From: Monarcha castaneiventris obscurior
Lineage: Eukaryota; Chordata; Aves; Passeriformes; Monarchidae
Assembly (NCBI GenBank): GCA_026261815.1
Contig: JAMPIT010000493.1
Location: 9,379,501 to 9,443,500, forward strand
Direction of reading: 5' to 3'
Length of the DNA stretch: 64,000 nt
Numbering within the stretch: the stretch's first letter is position 1; every line of letters begins with the position of its first letter. Both the position numbers and the translations under genes were made by a program. Of this stretch, positions 1 to 12,427 are shown in pieces. The notes under the pieces were generated by a model that saw nothing but the letters and a program-made list of their open reading frames with translations, did not search any database and was not told the DNA's origin.

Positions 1-45
1 TGCTCATCCTCCTCCTGCTGCTCATCCCTCTCCTGCTCTGCCCCC

Positions 46-518
46 AGCACAGGAAGGACATGGAGAGAATCCAGAGGAGGCACAAGGATGACCCGAGGGA
101 TGGAGAACCTCTCCTGTGAGGAAAGGCTGAGAGCTGGGACTGCTCAGCCTGGAGAAGAGAAGGCTCCTGGGTGATTTTATTGCAGATTTTCAGCACATGA
201 AGGGACTCCAGTAGAGCTGGAGAGGGACTTGGAACAAGGGCTGGAGGGACAGGACCCAGGGAATTGCTTCCCACTGCCAGAGGGCAGGGATGGATGGGAT
301 ATTGGGCAGGAATTGTTCCCTGGGAGGGTGGGCAGGCCCTGGCACAGGGTGCCCAGAGCAGCTGTGGCTGCCCCTGGATCCCTGGCAGTGCCCAAGGCCA
401 GGCTGGACATTGGGGCTTGGAGCACTCTGGGACAGTGGGAAGTGTCCCTGCCATGGCAGGGGCTGGAACAAAATCATCTTTAAGGTCCCTTTCAACCCAA
501 ACCACTCTGTGACTCTTC
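46..518 (+). mobile_element. CR1 LINE 3' end (5'-truncated)
   Basis: This is a non-coding relic of a CR1 non-LTR retrotransposon. It reads through the end of the reverse-transcriptase ORF (CACAGGAAGGACATGGAGAG, then the CTGAGAGCTGGGACTGCTCA region) into the 3' UTR (CCCTGGGAGGGTGGGCAGGC, CCTGGCACAGGGTGCCCAGA). It ends in the family tail near AACCACTCTGTGACTCTT. Such 5' truncation is normal for CR1 insertion. The phrase CCCTGGATCCCTGGCAGTGC places it in the same subfamily as the copies at 21.1, 49.6 and 60.8 kb. No intact reading frame remains. The family is assigned from remembered CR1 consensus features, not a database search. Confidence 0.9.
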
Positions 519-3398
519 CCAGCAGCGCTGTGAGAGTGCACGAGTTACCCAGAAAGGAGCCCTGCACTGTGAGATTTGTGCCAAAAACCACCCAAATCCA
601 CATTCCACCCAAATCCCTGCCTGCCCCCAGCACGAGACACACTCAGCCCGTTCCAGCAGGGCAGATTTTGTCTCAGATAGGAGGTGACCACGTTCCTTCC
701 TTGAAGTTTGTCTCCTCCACACATCAAAAAACGTTAACAAATAGGCATCATCTATGCCCTGGGGAGCACAGCAAGCTGCTTTTCTTTTTCTTGGCTGGCT
801 CACTTCGTGCTGGAGTTGTGGGACTTTTCATCTCTGCACTTGGAGGAGCAGAGTAAAAGTAGTTTGATAAATTGTGGAAAAAAGGAACTCGCTGGCTTTC
901 CTCAGAACCTCTCCTCTGCAGCTCCTCCTCTCGCTGTACTCCTTCCAGCACCCCAGAATTCCCTGCCTCCGTGCATGTTATGGCACCTTTGGGATGTGTT
1001 AGTCATAAGAATGAAGCTACTGGTGCTTTGCAGGCATATTTTAACTCTGGCTCTGGCAGGAGAGCTCTGACACAGCCCTGCTGTCGGCACGTCTGGGGAG
1101 CCTTTGCTCGCCGATGCCTCCTGAGATTCCAGGCTGCTCCAAAAAAAAAAAAAAAAAAAAAGGGAAACGGCCAATTTTTATTTCCTCAGGTATGCTGGAG
1201 GTCCTTCTGTTGTTCTTCGGTGGTGGTGAGGGCTCTGGGGTGCGGGGTGAGGCTGGGATGGGGGCAGGAGAGGTGGGAGCTTTGTGCTGTCATGTCCAGC
1301 TCCAGCTCTGTCCTTTCTCCTCCGAGCAGCGTCACCAGAGGCTGGGGACACTTTGCTTTTCTCTCTTGAGCCCCTGAGGGTTCTTCTGTGCACTGGGAAA
1401 ATTCCCACTCATCCTTCCAGCCCGGGGATCTCCAGGCTGCTCTGCCCTGGCCCCTTGGCACCGTGGATGCTCCATGGGATCCTCCTGTTCCCCAGGACCC
1501 GGAGGCTCCAGGGGCTGAGCAGAGGCAGCTCCACGAGGCTGCAGCAGCATCAGGAGGCACCAAAGCACCTCTGTGATGGTGCCCTGTGTGCAGCAGAGCT
1601 GATCTGGGCTTGGGCTGAGCCTAAATTTGCTTTCTTTGAATTCATTTGGATCTCAGGACTCCGTAATTGCGGGTAATTAACTTCTCCTTGCAGGGCAGCT
1701 GATAAGTGAGAGCTTCCCTGACTTTCTGGACATCTGGGGGCAGGAGCCCTGTCAGGCTCTTTTCATCTCAAATGGAGCAATCCGGAGCAATTTCTGCAAA
1801 TATTCACAAAATTGAGGTCAAACCCAGCTGTCTGGCTGTCTGCTTTTGCATATAAATGTAGAATTCCTGGTTTATCCCAGCAGGTTTGGTGCCAGCCCTG
1901 GTTTGGAAAACTTGTCCTGGGCATTTTAGGCCCAGTTCAGTAACCAGCAATGACAGGTCAAAAATTATCTGATATTGTTATCAAATATTTTCCACCTGTT
2001 TTTTTATCAAGCAGTGCATTGCCCAGCAGCACAAGGTCGGGAAGACTTAAAATCCCAAAGGATTTAAATTAAAATACTCAGGTATTGCAGAAATATTCAG
2101 ACCTTTCATGTTCAGAGCGATTTCTTATTGTTTTTCACATAACCACGTGCATATTCTTGATCTTATGGAAAAAAGGGGACAAAAATGGTGTGAAGGAAAA
2201 CTTTTCCAGCCTATCCATGTTAAATATTCTCACAGGGAAGAGGCTGTGGCACAGAGAACCAGCTTTTAAATATTTCTCTCCCTCACACTGAGATCTGGGG
2301 GACAAGAATACATTAAACCAGCAAAGTGCAGTGGTGGAAAAGGCTTTGTTGAATTAAATGTCTTTTTTTTGGTTTTTTTTGTTTTTTTTTGTTTTTCCCC
2401 TTAGGGAACAATAAGAAAATTTCTCTTTCTGAGCATATCTCCAGCTGAAACGAGCTCCAGGAGTGGTCAGAGCCTGCCATAAAAATGCCATGTGCAAGAG
2501 AATATATTTAATATCGGGCAAGCAGAATAGAACGATACGATCTGTTTGGGGTTTGAAGGTAAATGTTTAGACTTTTTTTTCCCTTTGAAATAATCTGGGA
2601 GAGATGCTGGTTGGCTCAGTGGGAAATGAAATCACGGAGGATTTATGCCATTAATGACAGGCTATGATGTCAAAGACATCTGGCCCGTGGCCATAACCTT
2701 TTGTGTGGCTCTGGTTGACTCTGATAAATAAACAGCCCTGCTCAGCTGCTGCCTGCAGAGGAGTCCCCAGCACTTGGGAGTCCTGAAACTGAAAAAGATT
2801 GAGGTCAAAAATTGAGGTAAAAAATTGTGGGGAAGGAGCTTTTTCCCCCCTCAGCATCTCAGGGTTCTGCAGCAGGGCTTGGTTGATGTTTAAAGCAACA
2901 ACACCAGAACTGATCTGACTTTCTGAGGGTCTGCTGGCTCCTGCTGCTTTGTAATTAATCAATTAAAAGTCCCAGGCACACGGTCAGTAGTGTCCATCAC
3001 CATGGGTTTTGCTCCTCCTGCCCCATTTGTGGCATCAAAAGCAGATCAGGTTGGAATTTCGAGTCACTCCAGTGGCACCCAGCCTTGGCACAGGTTGGGC
3101 AGTGCCCAGGCTGGAAGAGCCCTGCAAATCCCCCTGCAGAGGGACAGGGAATTCCTGGCACCTGAGCACCTCTGGAGTGCTCTGTACCTGTCCCCTCGAT
3201 CCCCTCAGCCACAATTCCAGTCACATCAGGGCAGAAAATGCCCAGGATTTGCCTGCAACCAGTTCAGCTCCATGCTGGTACTGGTGGCATTTTTCTCTCC
3301 CTACAGAGGCGTTTTCCTTCGGGGTTTTGTCCCTGGGGGTTGTGGTGCTGGTGGTTCTCCAGGTGCCAGTCCCTCAGCTGCATCACTGACTGACTGCC
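519..3398. other. Unique non-coding stretch
   Basis: No gene is recognised. The stretch contains a 21-A run at 1141-1161 and a T-rich tract interrupted by G at 2363-2396. Between about 1960 and 2570 it is AT-rich. The open frames here overlap on both strands, start and stop at random and show no recognisable domain. Confidence 0.6.
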
Positions 3399-3591
3399 AG
3401 CCCTCTGAATGCCACCCTGGGAGGATGAAGGGCCTCTAAATGCCACCCTGGGAGGATGCAGGGCCTCTAAATGCCACCCTGGGAGGATCCAGGGCCTCTA
3501 AATGCCACCCTGGGAGGATGAAGGGCCTCTAAATGCCACCCTGGGAGGATCCAGGGCCTCTAAATGCCACCCTGGGAGGATCCAGGGCCTT
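3399..3591. repeat. 31-bp minisatellite, about 6 copies
   Basis: GGGCCTCTAAATGCCACCC starts at 3430, 3461, 3492, 3523, 3554 and 3585 (the last copy truncated), exactly 31 bp apart. A diverged first copy lies at 3399. Units differ mainly in the last bases (GGATGAAG, GGATGCAG or GGATCCAG). The near-identity suggests recent expansion. The array ends about 95 bp before a solo LTR. It has no coding meaning, because 31 is not a multiple of three. Confidence 0.95.
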
Positions 3592-3686
3592 TGGTGGCCA
3601 CAATCAGCAGCACCCCGGTGGCCAGGGGGGCTGTGAAGGTCTGAGCTGAGCTCTGTGGCCTGCAGGGGTTTGGTTCCTGAACCCCT

Positions 3687-4132
3687 TGATGCCTTCTGCA
3701 GCCACCCAGAAACAGAGACCAGACAAGAGGAAGGGAATAAAGGTCGGGGTTTATTTGAAGGCCTTCAAGGCACACCCTGGGGGAGCCAGAGGCTGCCTCC
3801 AAAAATGGACCCCAAGATGGACCCCAGGTCACGAGTTCTTCACACCTTTATAGGTTTGGTTCATTTGCACACCACAGTTAATTCTCCAATTAAAGCCCCA
3901 GTTTAATGATGGAATTCCCCTCAGCTTGCTCCCCCCTTAGAGGCTTTGGGTTACACATTTTGGGCCTAGCAGAGCCTGGCTGTCCTTGAAGGCAAAGCCT
4001 GGAGAGGCTTTGTTGTGTCTGCCCAGCACCAGAGAGCAGAAATTCCAGGCTACAAGGAACTGCAGAGTTACACTCTGAGCAGCACAGGATTTGAAAAATT
4101 GAAAAATATAAAAGTTAAAACCTCAGGCATCA
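3687..4132 (-). mobile_element. Solo LTR, family 1 (copy A)
   Basis: This is a complete solo long terminal repeat of an endogenous retrovirus-like element. It starts TGATGCC and ends GGCATCA (7-bp inverted termini) and is flanked by a 4-bp duplication, CCCT, at 3683-3686 and 4133-4136. Read on the minus strand, a TATAAA box (TTTATA on plus, 3847-3852) is followed by an AATAAA polyadenylation signal (TTTATT on plus, 3750-3755), giving the expected U3-R-U5 order. Two other copies lie at 36.8 and 41.9 kb. This one is the most diverged, with a small indel near its 5' end and roughly a dozen substitutions. No gag, pol or env sequence adjoins it. The 4-bp duplication resembles gammaretrovirus-like ERVs; the exact family is not known to me. 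Confidence 0.88.
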
Positions 4133-4531
4133 CCCTGGTGATTCCAGCAGATCCCACCTGTGCTGTGTGACCCAGCACCACTCCAGCCCTGGGATTTGGG
4201 TGAGGACCTGGCAGGGCTGTGCAGCTCCCAGGGCCAGAGGGTTTGCCTGGAAGGTGGCCCAGGACTGCTGGAAGAGCTCTGCAGGAGCCCCGGTGGCCAG
4301 AGGGACATGGACAGCCTGAAGGGTCGTGCCAGAGCTCAGCCACAGCCTCTGCCACCAGGACTTTAAACATTTTCCTTTCTCCCCTTTTCTTCCACTGAAC
4401 AAAGCAAAGAAAAACATCAAGAAGGCAGAAAATGTTTTTTTTGGGTCTGTGCATCCTCAGGAGGACCCAAAATTTATCCCTTCTACCACCTGCAGGCTGC
4501 CAACCCCCCCAGGGAAACCTGGTTTGGTGGA

Positions 4532-4608
4532 ACCATGGAGTCATGGGATGGTTTGGGTTGGAAGGGACCTTAAAGCTCATTCATTAAAGTGCATCCCCCT
4601 GGTTCAGG
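4532..4608 (-). mobile_element. CR1 LINE 3'-end fragment
   Basis: GGATGGTTTGGGTTGGAAGG followed by GACCTTAAAGCTCATTC is the reverse complement of the CR1 3' terminus. Only about 75 bp remain, and the inner part is diverged. Confidence 0.75.
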
Positions 4609-5796
4609 GTCTGGTTTTTCCCTTTTCTTTCTCTCCTGGTACCTCTTTTCCATCCCTTTCCTGCCTCTGACCACAGACAGTTGGACTTGGAGTTTTTAGT
4701 GTCACGGAGTGACTTTGGCACAGCTCCCAGCGTCTGTCTGGGGCTCAGAGGGCTCCAAAGCAAGAGCCTGGAGCAGGAACGGGTCAGGTCTCTTTGTCCT
4801 GGCCAGCAGCACACTGCCCTGCCTGGTGTCCTATTTACACACTGCTCTTAATTAGCTCACGCCCCTAATTAGCACCAATGTGCAAAACCTAGCAGAATAT
4901 TGAGCAGAAAACATCTGGATTTGGTCAGATTTATGCCCTGTGAATATTATTTCTCTTTAATTTCAAGTCCCTTCAGCAGAAACCTCTTCTCCCCCAGGAG
5001 TGGAGGCTCCTGGGCAGGGTTACAGAGCAGAATGAGAAAAGAACTTTAACCCACGCTGGAAACCATACATTAATGTTGAACAAGCCCCTGCCTTCTTTCA
5101 GCACAGATAAAATATTACTGCTCTCCAAGCTGCCATATGCTTAAATGGAGCAAAGATTTCTATTTTTCCAAAACAAACAGTCTTCAAGTGAGGTCCTCTT
5201 GCAATTATTTTAGAGATCTTTTCGTGGATTGGACGGGGGCCTAAAAATAATGTTGTAGATTGTAAGCTCTGACAGCACCAATAATTACAGTGCTGTAACT
5301 CAGCCTAAGCACCCCGCTTTCCTCTGGGTATCAGGACTCCCTTTTTCACCTTGATGTTTAGAGCATTTTAATGTATTCTCGTGGAACATTTAAGCCTCAA
5401 TCACCAGCTCCTCTGGAAAATACTCCCGTATTTTTAGGACTGGAAAAGGACAGAGGGAACTTGTTTCTCCCTATTAAAGTGATAATGAGCATCTCTGCTA
5501 ATCAAGGCAGGAGGGAGGGGAAGAAAGGGAATAATGTGGCAGTTTTAATGATCCAATTATGTCACAAAACGAGAATGTGAAGAGTGAAACACAATCACCA
5601 AAGTGCGGAGCTGCTCCGACATCCGACAGCGTTGGAGGTGCCAGAGCTGCTCAGTCCTGGGGCAGGTGGATGCAAGGTCCCAGCCCAATCCAGCGTCAAG
5701 CTCCAGCCTGAGACAGCAGCTCCTGGTCCATTTTTTGACCTGAATCAGCTCTCAGCAAGATCTGTGCCCAACATCGATGCTCTCTGCAGTAAAACT
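4609..5796. other. Unique AT-rich stretch with possible regulatory texture
   Basis: No gene or interspersed repeat is seen. From about 4830 to 5330 there are closely spaced homeodomain-type cores (CTTAATTAGC and CCTAATTAGC near 4850-4875), a MEF2-like CTAAAAATAA near 5240 and AATAATTACAGTGCTGTAAC near 5280. This texture often marks conserved non-coding elements, but conservation cannot be judged from one sequence. Confidence 0.3.
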
Positions 5797-5949
5797 CCCA
5801 GAGAAGCTGTGGCTGCCCCATCCCTGGAATGCCCAAGGCCAGGCTTGGAGCACCCTGGGATAATGGAAGGTGTCCTTGCCCATGGCAGGGGTGGGGCTGA
5901 TGGGCTTTAAGGTCCTTTCCAACCCAAACTGCTCCATGATTCTGTGATT
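5797..5949 (+). mobile_element. CR1 LINE 3' end
   Basis: It begins at CCCAGAGAAGCTGTGGCTGC and runs through GCCCAAGGCCAGGCTTGGAG to the tail GCTCCATGATTCTGTGAT. It carries CCCCATCCCTGGAATGCCCA and not the CCCTGGATCCCTGGCAGTGC form of other copies, so it belongs to a different or older CR1 subfamily. Confidence 0.88.
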
Positions 5950-6891
5950 TTAATTGATAATTTTATCTCTCATCCCTCCCTGCCAGGGGGGAAATCGAAT
6001 CCTGTGGGCTGTGGTGCCGAGGAAGCAGCAGAGAGGAGCCAGGGCTGTTTGCTGCACCTTTGGTTGCAGTCCAGTGTTGCTCCAGAAGAAATTAAGATGT
6101 AATATTGGTCATTCTATTAATTTTTTGATTAATTTTTGGGGATGTTTGGAGGCTCCTCTAATGAGAGGCCCTGAGGCATCCCGAGGCAGGAGGGACGAGG
6201 CGTCGGTGGATGTGAGGGAACATCGTATGATTTCCACTGCTCTGTGCCACAGGCTGGAAGGGGAAAATAAATACCCTGGTAGCTGAGATAATCCTGGTGG
6301 AACAATCCTGTAATATCTGCTGAAAGCTGCGTGCACGACTGCATTGGGAACTTCCAAATGGGAACATTTCCAGTGTGTGCAGTGGCTCGCCTCTGATTTA
6401 AACTCCTTTAATTCTACCCTTCCAGTTCCTAGTCCTTTACACTTAAAAAGGCAGAACTGCTTAGTATTTGTGCTTGGGAAAGGAGATGAGACCTTTAAGT
6501 CTCAAAATGTGCCTTTTTTCCTTTTCCTTTCCCTCAAAAAATGTAATTGCACACAAACTCCTCTAAACAATTCTCCTCGGCTGCCTGAAGAGTCCCTTGG
6601 CTGAATTGTAAATCACTATAAAGTGCACCAAAATCAAAAAAAATAGCAAGATGAGGGCATAAATGAGGTTTGGAGCTGTCTAGTCTGGGGTTCTGTGAGG
6701 TAATTAAATCAAGGAGACTTTCTGATCTATAGAAGGGTCAATGTAGCAGGGCAGTGCTTTGAACCATGGGCTCGTTAAGGCACAATTGCCTTCTTTGCTG
6801 CCCGGATTGTTTATAACAGAGGGCTTATTTCGGAGCAGTCAATAACTGGAGAGCATAAATCACAGGCCAGGAGGAGTTATTCCCACTTTAT
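5950..6891. other. Unique non-coding stretch
   Basis: No gene is seen. From about 6690 to 6890 there is repeat-free sequence with GGTAATTAAATCAAGG and TTGTTTATAACAGAGGGC that resembles a conserved non-coding element. This rests on texture only. Confidence 0.35.
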
Positions 6892-6977
6892 GGGCCAGAT
6901 CCTCAGCTGGTATAAATCCTGCTGCCCCAGTGATGTCACCTCAGTGCTTTATTTACACAATCCCAGATTCTGGCTCC
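6892..6977. mobile_element. Decayed palindromic amniote element (MITE-like)
   Basis: GGGCCAGATCCTCAGCTGGT at 6892-6911 continues as ATAAATC. It faces an imperfect inverted partner at about 6950-6977 (ATTTACACAATCCCAGATTC then TGGCTCC). From memory, this palindrome (GGGCCAGATCCTCAGCTGG-TGTAAATC and its reverse complement) is abundant in turtles and crocodilians and decayed in birds. The inverted partner matches at roughly two thirds of positions, as expected for an old relic. I cannot name the family with certainty. Confidence 0.5.
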
Positions 6978-9900
6978 TGCTGTTCCCCTTGGATTGGCTT
7001 TTATTGACTCATTGTGTGGGCACGGATTTTCATGGATGGAATGAAGGTGGGGATAACTGGGGTAGGTGAAAAGGAATTTTGTCAAGTCTGACAAAATCCT
7101 CTTCCTGCCCCCTTCATTTTATTAAAAAAAAAAAGAGTTACCATGTGAATTCCTGTCACTCAGAATTATTTCCCTAAATCCCACCGTGGTCACTCGGAAC
7201 ATTCACTTTTCCTAAATATTCCTGTTGGGTTTTGGGTGATTTAATGGTGCTGGTTGTAGATTTTAATTCAATTCAGAAAGGACATCCTCGGGCTCAGGGC
7301 TGGCAGGGCAGTGATGGCAGCACAGCCCTGCTCCAGCACTCTGCAGAGGGATGTGCCCAGCATTTTGGGGATGTCTGAGTCTGGATTTCCATGGGATTGC
7401 AGCACCAGGGTTCCAGCTCTGCTCCTTGGGACCCTTCCTGTTCCCCTGGGTAGGGTTGGGTTCAGCCAGATCACAGACAGATGGATTTCCAAAATCTCCC
7501 TCAAAGCTGAAGATAAATCTCCATAAATCTCTTTGAAAACTGAAGATGAATCTCCAAAAAACTCCTCCAAAGCTGGAGATCAGCTCCAGCCCCTGCTCCA
7601 ACCCCCTGAGTGCTGGGCTGGTGTTGGATGTGCCTGGAAAAAAACCTCCTCCCACAGCCGAGGTGAGCCCAAGACCTGCTTTAAACCCAGCTTTAAACTC
7701 CTGCACCACCAATGTCAAATATCCCCCGCCCCAAGCACTGAGCCAGCCCAGCTTTGCTCCCCTCAGTCCCACCTCATCCTCCAACCAAACCTTGTTACCA
7801 ATAACTGATTCAACTCACTAAAGGTCTTTCCCAGTGCTGTGGCAGGGCTTGCTGGGAGCAGAGCTGGCGGTGTGAAGTCATTTTTGTGCCCTGTTTCATC
7901 ACGCTGATGCCAGGGCTGCTGCCAGCACTGCCAGGGTGGTGTTCATGGAGCTGGAGATCGATGTTAAATACTGGATTTAGGATCCATTGGCAGAGCTGCA
8001 GCTCGGACTGCGTTTGACCTTCTTTGGCTGACAGGGAGCCAGAGGGGTTTTTCCATGGCACTTTAAGTTAAAGGAGTTTCCACTGCCTGGCTTTCTCCTC
8101 TCCCTCTGCCCTATCACAGTGACAGTGCTTGTTGGGGATCATAAAAAGAGATTTCTCGGCGGAAATGATAAAAATTTATGAAAGAAATCTCCAGAGAACA
8201 AAACAAACTGGCAGAGAGACTGAACACGAGGAAACAGCCAAGGAATAATGTGAAAAATTGATGAGCAGAGCTGCAGATACTGGAAAACAATAAACAAGCA
8301 GAATCTGCTTAACTGGGGATGATTGTAATGTTATTTCTCCGGGTTGAAAACACTGAGTTTTATGTCCATGCAGGATTTTGGCACTCGCACCATGGTGTGT
8401 CCAGGCATTTCAGCTCTCTGCCGTTCTCTTTGAAACACACAAAAATTATGTCCATTGGTTTTTCCATGAAAAATTACCGGCGTTTTATTCCAAGCTGTGT
8501 CACAAATCAGAGCTGTCGCTGCAGCGAGGGTGAAACATTCGCCGGCTCTCATCGCTGTCCTCCTCCCCCTGCTCTCAGGGGAGGGAGGAACATATGTGTT
8601 TGAGAACAAATAGTCATAATTGGTTGGGTTTAAACGCCATTCTCTGGCAGAATAAACCTGTACCTGCCAGGAAAAGCAGAGGAGAGAGGAGCTGCAGGAA
8701 CAGGGAATTGCATCAGGACAAATATTTGCATCCCAGCCCCGGGAGGTTTCTCTTCCTTTCCCTCTGCTTCTCCTCCAGCCTCTGCCCATCTTCCAAACTC
8801 AGCTCTTGGGCTGGGCAAGGCAGATTTTATTCCCCACCGTGTTTAAGATGACACCTAAACTTCATCTCGTGTGGTGCTCCTGGTTGCTGCTGCATCCGTC
8901 ATAAAACCTCCAGAAATGCTGATTTGGTTCTCTGAGCAAATGGAAGCCTGGAAATTTCCCTGCTGATGCTTTGATGATTTATAAACGCACAGCCCACACC
9001 CCATCCCTGTATATTTGCTGTCTTCACCCATGTGTAAATCCATCACCTTCACTGACAGCTTTTCCCACCAACTTCCTCCGAGCAATTTGGAAGCCTCAGA
9101 CCCTCAGAAGTGGCAGCATTTCTTCCTGAACCCGTGATGGAACTTTCTCTGAACGCCCTCTTAGGCCGGAGATCTTTCCTACGCTCCTAATCTTCCTGAA
9201 ACCATCATTTCTTATCCAAAGCTGCTTAAGCACTTTGGGGAGGAACGTTCATTTCCAGGCAATATGTGCCCAGCCCTGGCCCAGGGCTGCTTTGCAAAGT
9301 GGGGCTGCCCATAATCCGGAATAAAATTAAACCTTAATCACCGTGTTCTGAGGGAAAGATTTGTCACTGCCCAGCAAAGAGGGATCTTAATGAAGACGTT
9401 GGTCCTTGCAGGGCACAAATCCATTTGGATCCGCTGGCTTAAAGGGATGTGCAGCTGTGTGCAGGAATGGGGGATTTTCCCCCTCTGAAGCAGCGTGGGG
9501 CTGTTAAGAGAGGTTTGTATATTTATATATAAGCACCGGAGAGCCTTAAAAATGGATATATAATTATATATATCTGTCTGAATGCCATTAAATCAGCAGG
9601 ATGTGGAGGGTTCACCTCAGTGCCAGGAGCTGCTGCCGCAGGGCAGCCTCATCCCTGTTGGTACAAAGGGACCTGCAGATGAATGAAATCTCATTTTCCT
9701 GCTGTGACACCGTGACAGAGGTTAGAAATCACCCCAGGTCTCCTGAGCCGCCGCCCCTGAGCACGAACCACAAAGATCCTTTCGCCCTCTCCATTTCTCA
9801 ACTGCTGGTAATTACACTTAGAAAAGCTCTGGAAGCCAAAACAAACAAGGGAGATGTTTCTAGTGAGCTTTCAGTTTGTTGTGAGTCCTTCCAAGAGGGT

Positions 9901-12290
9901 TTTGTGCACGAGGCAATGCAGAAAGTTCTCATGTTGCTGAGCCCTCTCCTCGTGTCTCCGTGCCAGGCGTTTGCGTCCGAGCTGACATCGCCCTCCTTGG
10001 ACGGGACGTTTTCTCCCTCTCACATGATGGGAAAAACAAATTCCAGGCTGAATCAGGACCCAGCCAGCGTGATCTGGATTGGTTTCAAAGGACAGGGAAT
10101 TTGGTCACTCAGGACCTACCTCAGAACCGACTGGGAGTAATTTTATGCATTTTTTTTTATTCCCTGCCACGCTACAAAGTGTAACCTCATGGGCAGAGCA
10201 CTCATGGGTGACAGCAAATGCCCACAGATTTCCTATGAATTATATTTAATTTTAAATACAACCAGTGGGGGAAAAAGAAATAGGCATTTATTGGATTTTT
10301 CTCTGCTACATGATTTTTTCATGGATGTGAAAATTCCAGCACCTCCTCGCTCTGCACTGAGTCATTGGAATGTGCTTATCACAGGTGAATCTGTTGGAGA
10401 AAATCATCTGCATTGCCTTTTTTTTCCTTGGAGCCTGTTCATCCATGACCTCATGGAGCTTCTCAAGAGCTGGCTGAAGTCTGGGCGCTGTGTCCCTCTA
10501 GTGAGTGATAAATTCTCACCTGGCACTGCATTTTACCATCAGCACAAGTCTTCTGGGAGCTCTCATTCAAACGCAACCTGTGGGAATGTTTCAATCCTGT
10601 TACTGACTTTTCTTCCCAAGCTTTGTAATTAATTCCCTCTGCCCCAGGCAGGCTGGATTAGCAGGGCCAGCTGAGCTGGGCCCTGGCACAAACCCCTGTG
10701 TCCATCTGGGTGTCTCTGCCCCACCTCTGGTGACTCTCCCTTTGCTTCCAGAGTCTGATAAAACCATGGAGATGTTTTCCAATGGTGACATTTTCCAATG
10801 AATATTGAAAACTAAGGAAGCTCCACCCTGCAGGAGCAGGGTGCAGTGGGAGACACCCATTTGCCTTTTAATTCCCTGTCTTCAAAACTCCCAGATTTCT
10901 AGGAATAAAGCATCTCATGTCATTCTCCAAATTGGAACTCTACAGGGTGAAAGACATGACAGTCCCTGAAGAATTCCTTTGATGAGACATCGACTTCCAA
11001 GGAAGTGATTTTTTTATAAGAGTTTGGGCCAACAGTGCAGGTAAAAGTGGTGGGACTTCTGCTTGGCTTTGAGACCAGCGAGTTCATTCAGATAATTGGG
11101 ATTCAAGCTTAGAATTCCTCTTGAAAAGGAGCAGTGGCCTTGGGAGGTCCTTTAAGGGAATTCTGGCTGCAGGGTTTGGTGCTCAGGGTCCAATGGGCAC
11201 CAACCCCAACTCAATGGGGTGCTGTAACTGCAGAAAGTCCTTATAAAACTGGGTTAGGGATGAATTCAACCTTCTAGGACAAAATCTAGACAGGCTGATG
11301 CCCAGATATCTGCTCAGCCATTTAAGCCCGGCCTACAGACTGTGTTTTACCTCAGAAATCACAGCCTGATGAGGCGTGGAGGTGACTCAGACCCCAAGGT
11401 GTGCAAACACAAGCACACCCTGACCCACCCAGCTTTTTGGGGAGCAGGTAGAGCTGGACCTCAGCCAGAGCCTAGAGACACACACATCAAAATTCCAGGC
11501 TCCCTCTGCTGAAGTCAGCTGGCAAAGGGTGGTTTGGTGCTGGCCAAACCTGGTTTTAGCTGCCTCTCTGGAGAGATTGGGTAGAGCTGCTAGAAAACGA
11601 ACACTGACCCACTCAAGTTTATGTTTTAAAGCTAAATTGAGCAGATGATTTTATTATCTGACTGCAGACCAGTCCAACCCACATGAAGAGAAGGCTGGAG
11701 CACCAAGCAAACATCTCCTGGCCAACATGGCACTGCTGTCAGGGGAGACTTCCAGCAACCTCTGTCACAAGTTGCAAGATGTTCATGAGAAACAAAGAGA
11801 GTTTGAAATGACATGACATTTCATTTTTTAAGGCAGTAATTGCCTATTTCCTTACCAAAATTAGAAACAGCAAATGTTTTGCAAAGGCCTCCCTCCAGCA
11901 GCCTCTATTGTGATTCCGATTCTTTTCTTTATGGCTGAGGCATCGATCCTTTTTCCAAGAGAAGCCTGGGATGGGCTCGTGCCCCTTGAGCTCAGCTCAA
12001 ATTCAGCAGGGGCAGTGCCAGGGGGGCAGTGCCAGCCCTGTGCTGCTGCAGGAGCCAGGTGAATTCCCTGCAAGGGAATGACTGAGGCAGCTGCGAGGGA
12101 TAAGTTTCACCTCCTCAGTCCTCAAGGAGAAAACAACTTTGCTCGCCGTTCAAGTCCCCCTGGAAGCTGCTCTGCTTAAAAAATGAGAGGATGGGAATGG
12201 GTTTTCTTGTGAGGTTTGTTCTGTTTCACCACTCAAGCTGAAGGTGAAGGATTGTTGGTTCAAATATGAGGATTTGTGGGGATATAGAGA
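6978..12290. other. Long unique non-coding stretch
   Basis: No gene is recognised. An AT-rich run of TATA-type steps lies at 9517-9575. An open frame of 179 codons at 9601-10140 has no recognisable domain and low-complexity chance character. The part from about 11150 to 11830 reads like an old interspersed element (an ATTTTATTATCTGACTGCAG block), but no termini or duplication could be fixed. Confidence 0.5.
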
Positions 12291-12427
12291 GAGAATTATG
12301 GGATGATTTCGGTGGGAAGGGACCTCAGAGATCACCCAGTTCCACAGGGTTCCACCATCCCAGGTGGCTCCAAGCCCCATCCAAGCTGGACTTGGACACT
12401 TGGGATGGGGCCTCCATCTGTGGGATG
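12291..12427 (-). mobile_element. CR1 LINE 3'-end fragment
   Basis: The plus strand reads TTATGGGATGATTTCGGTGG, GAAGGGACCTCAGAGATCAC and then CCAAGCTGGACTTGGACAC. This is the reverse complement of a CR1 3' end, with the terminal tail at 12291. Confidence 0.82.

Noticed and set aside
11150..11830. A possible solo LTR or other interspersed element
   Set aside because: The texture is suggestive, but no borders or second copy are visible, so it is left as unassigned sequence.
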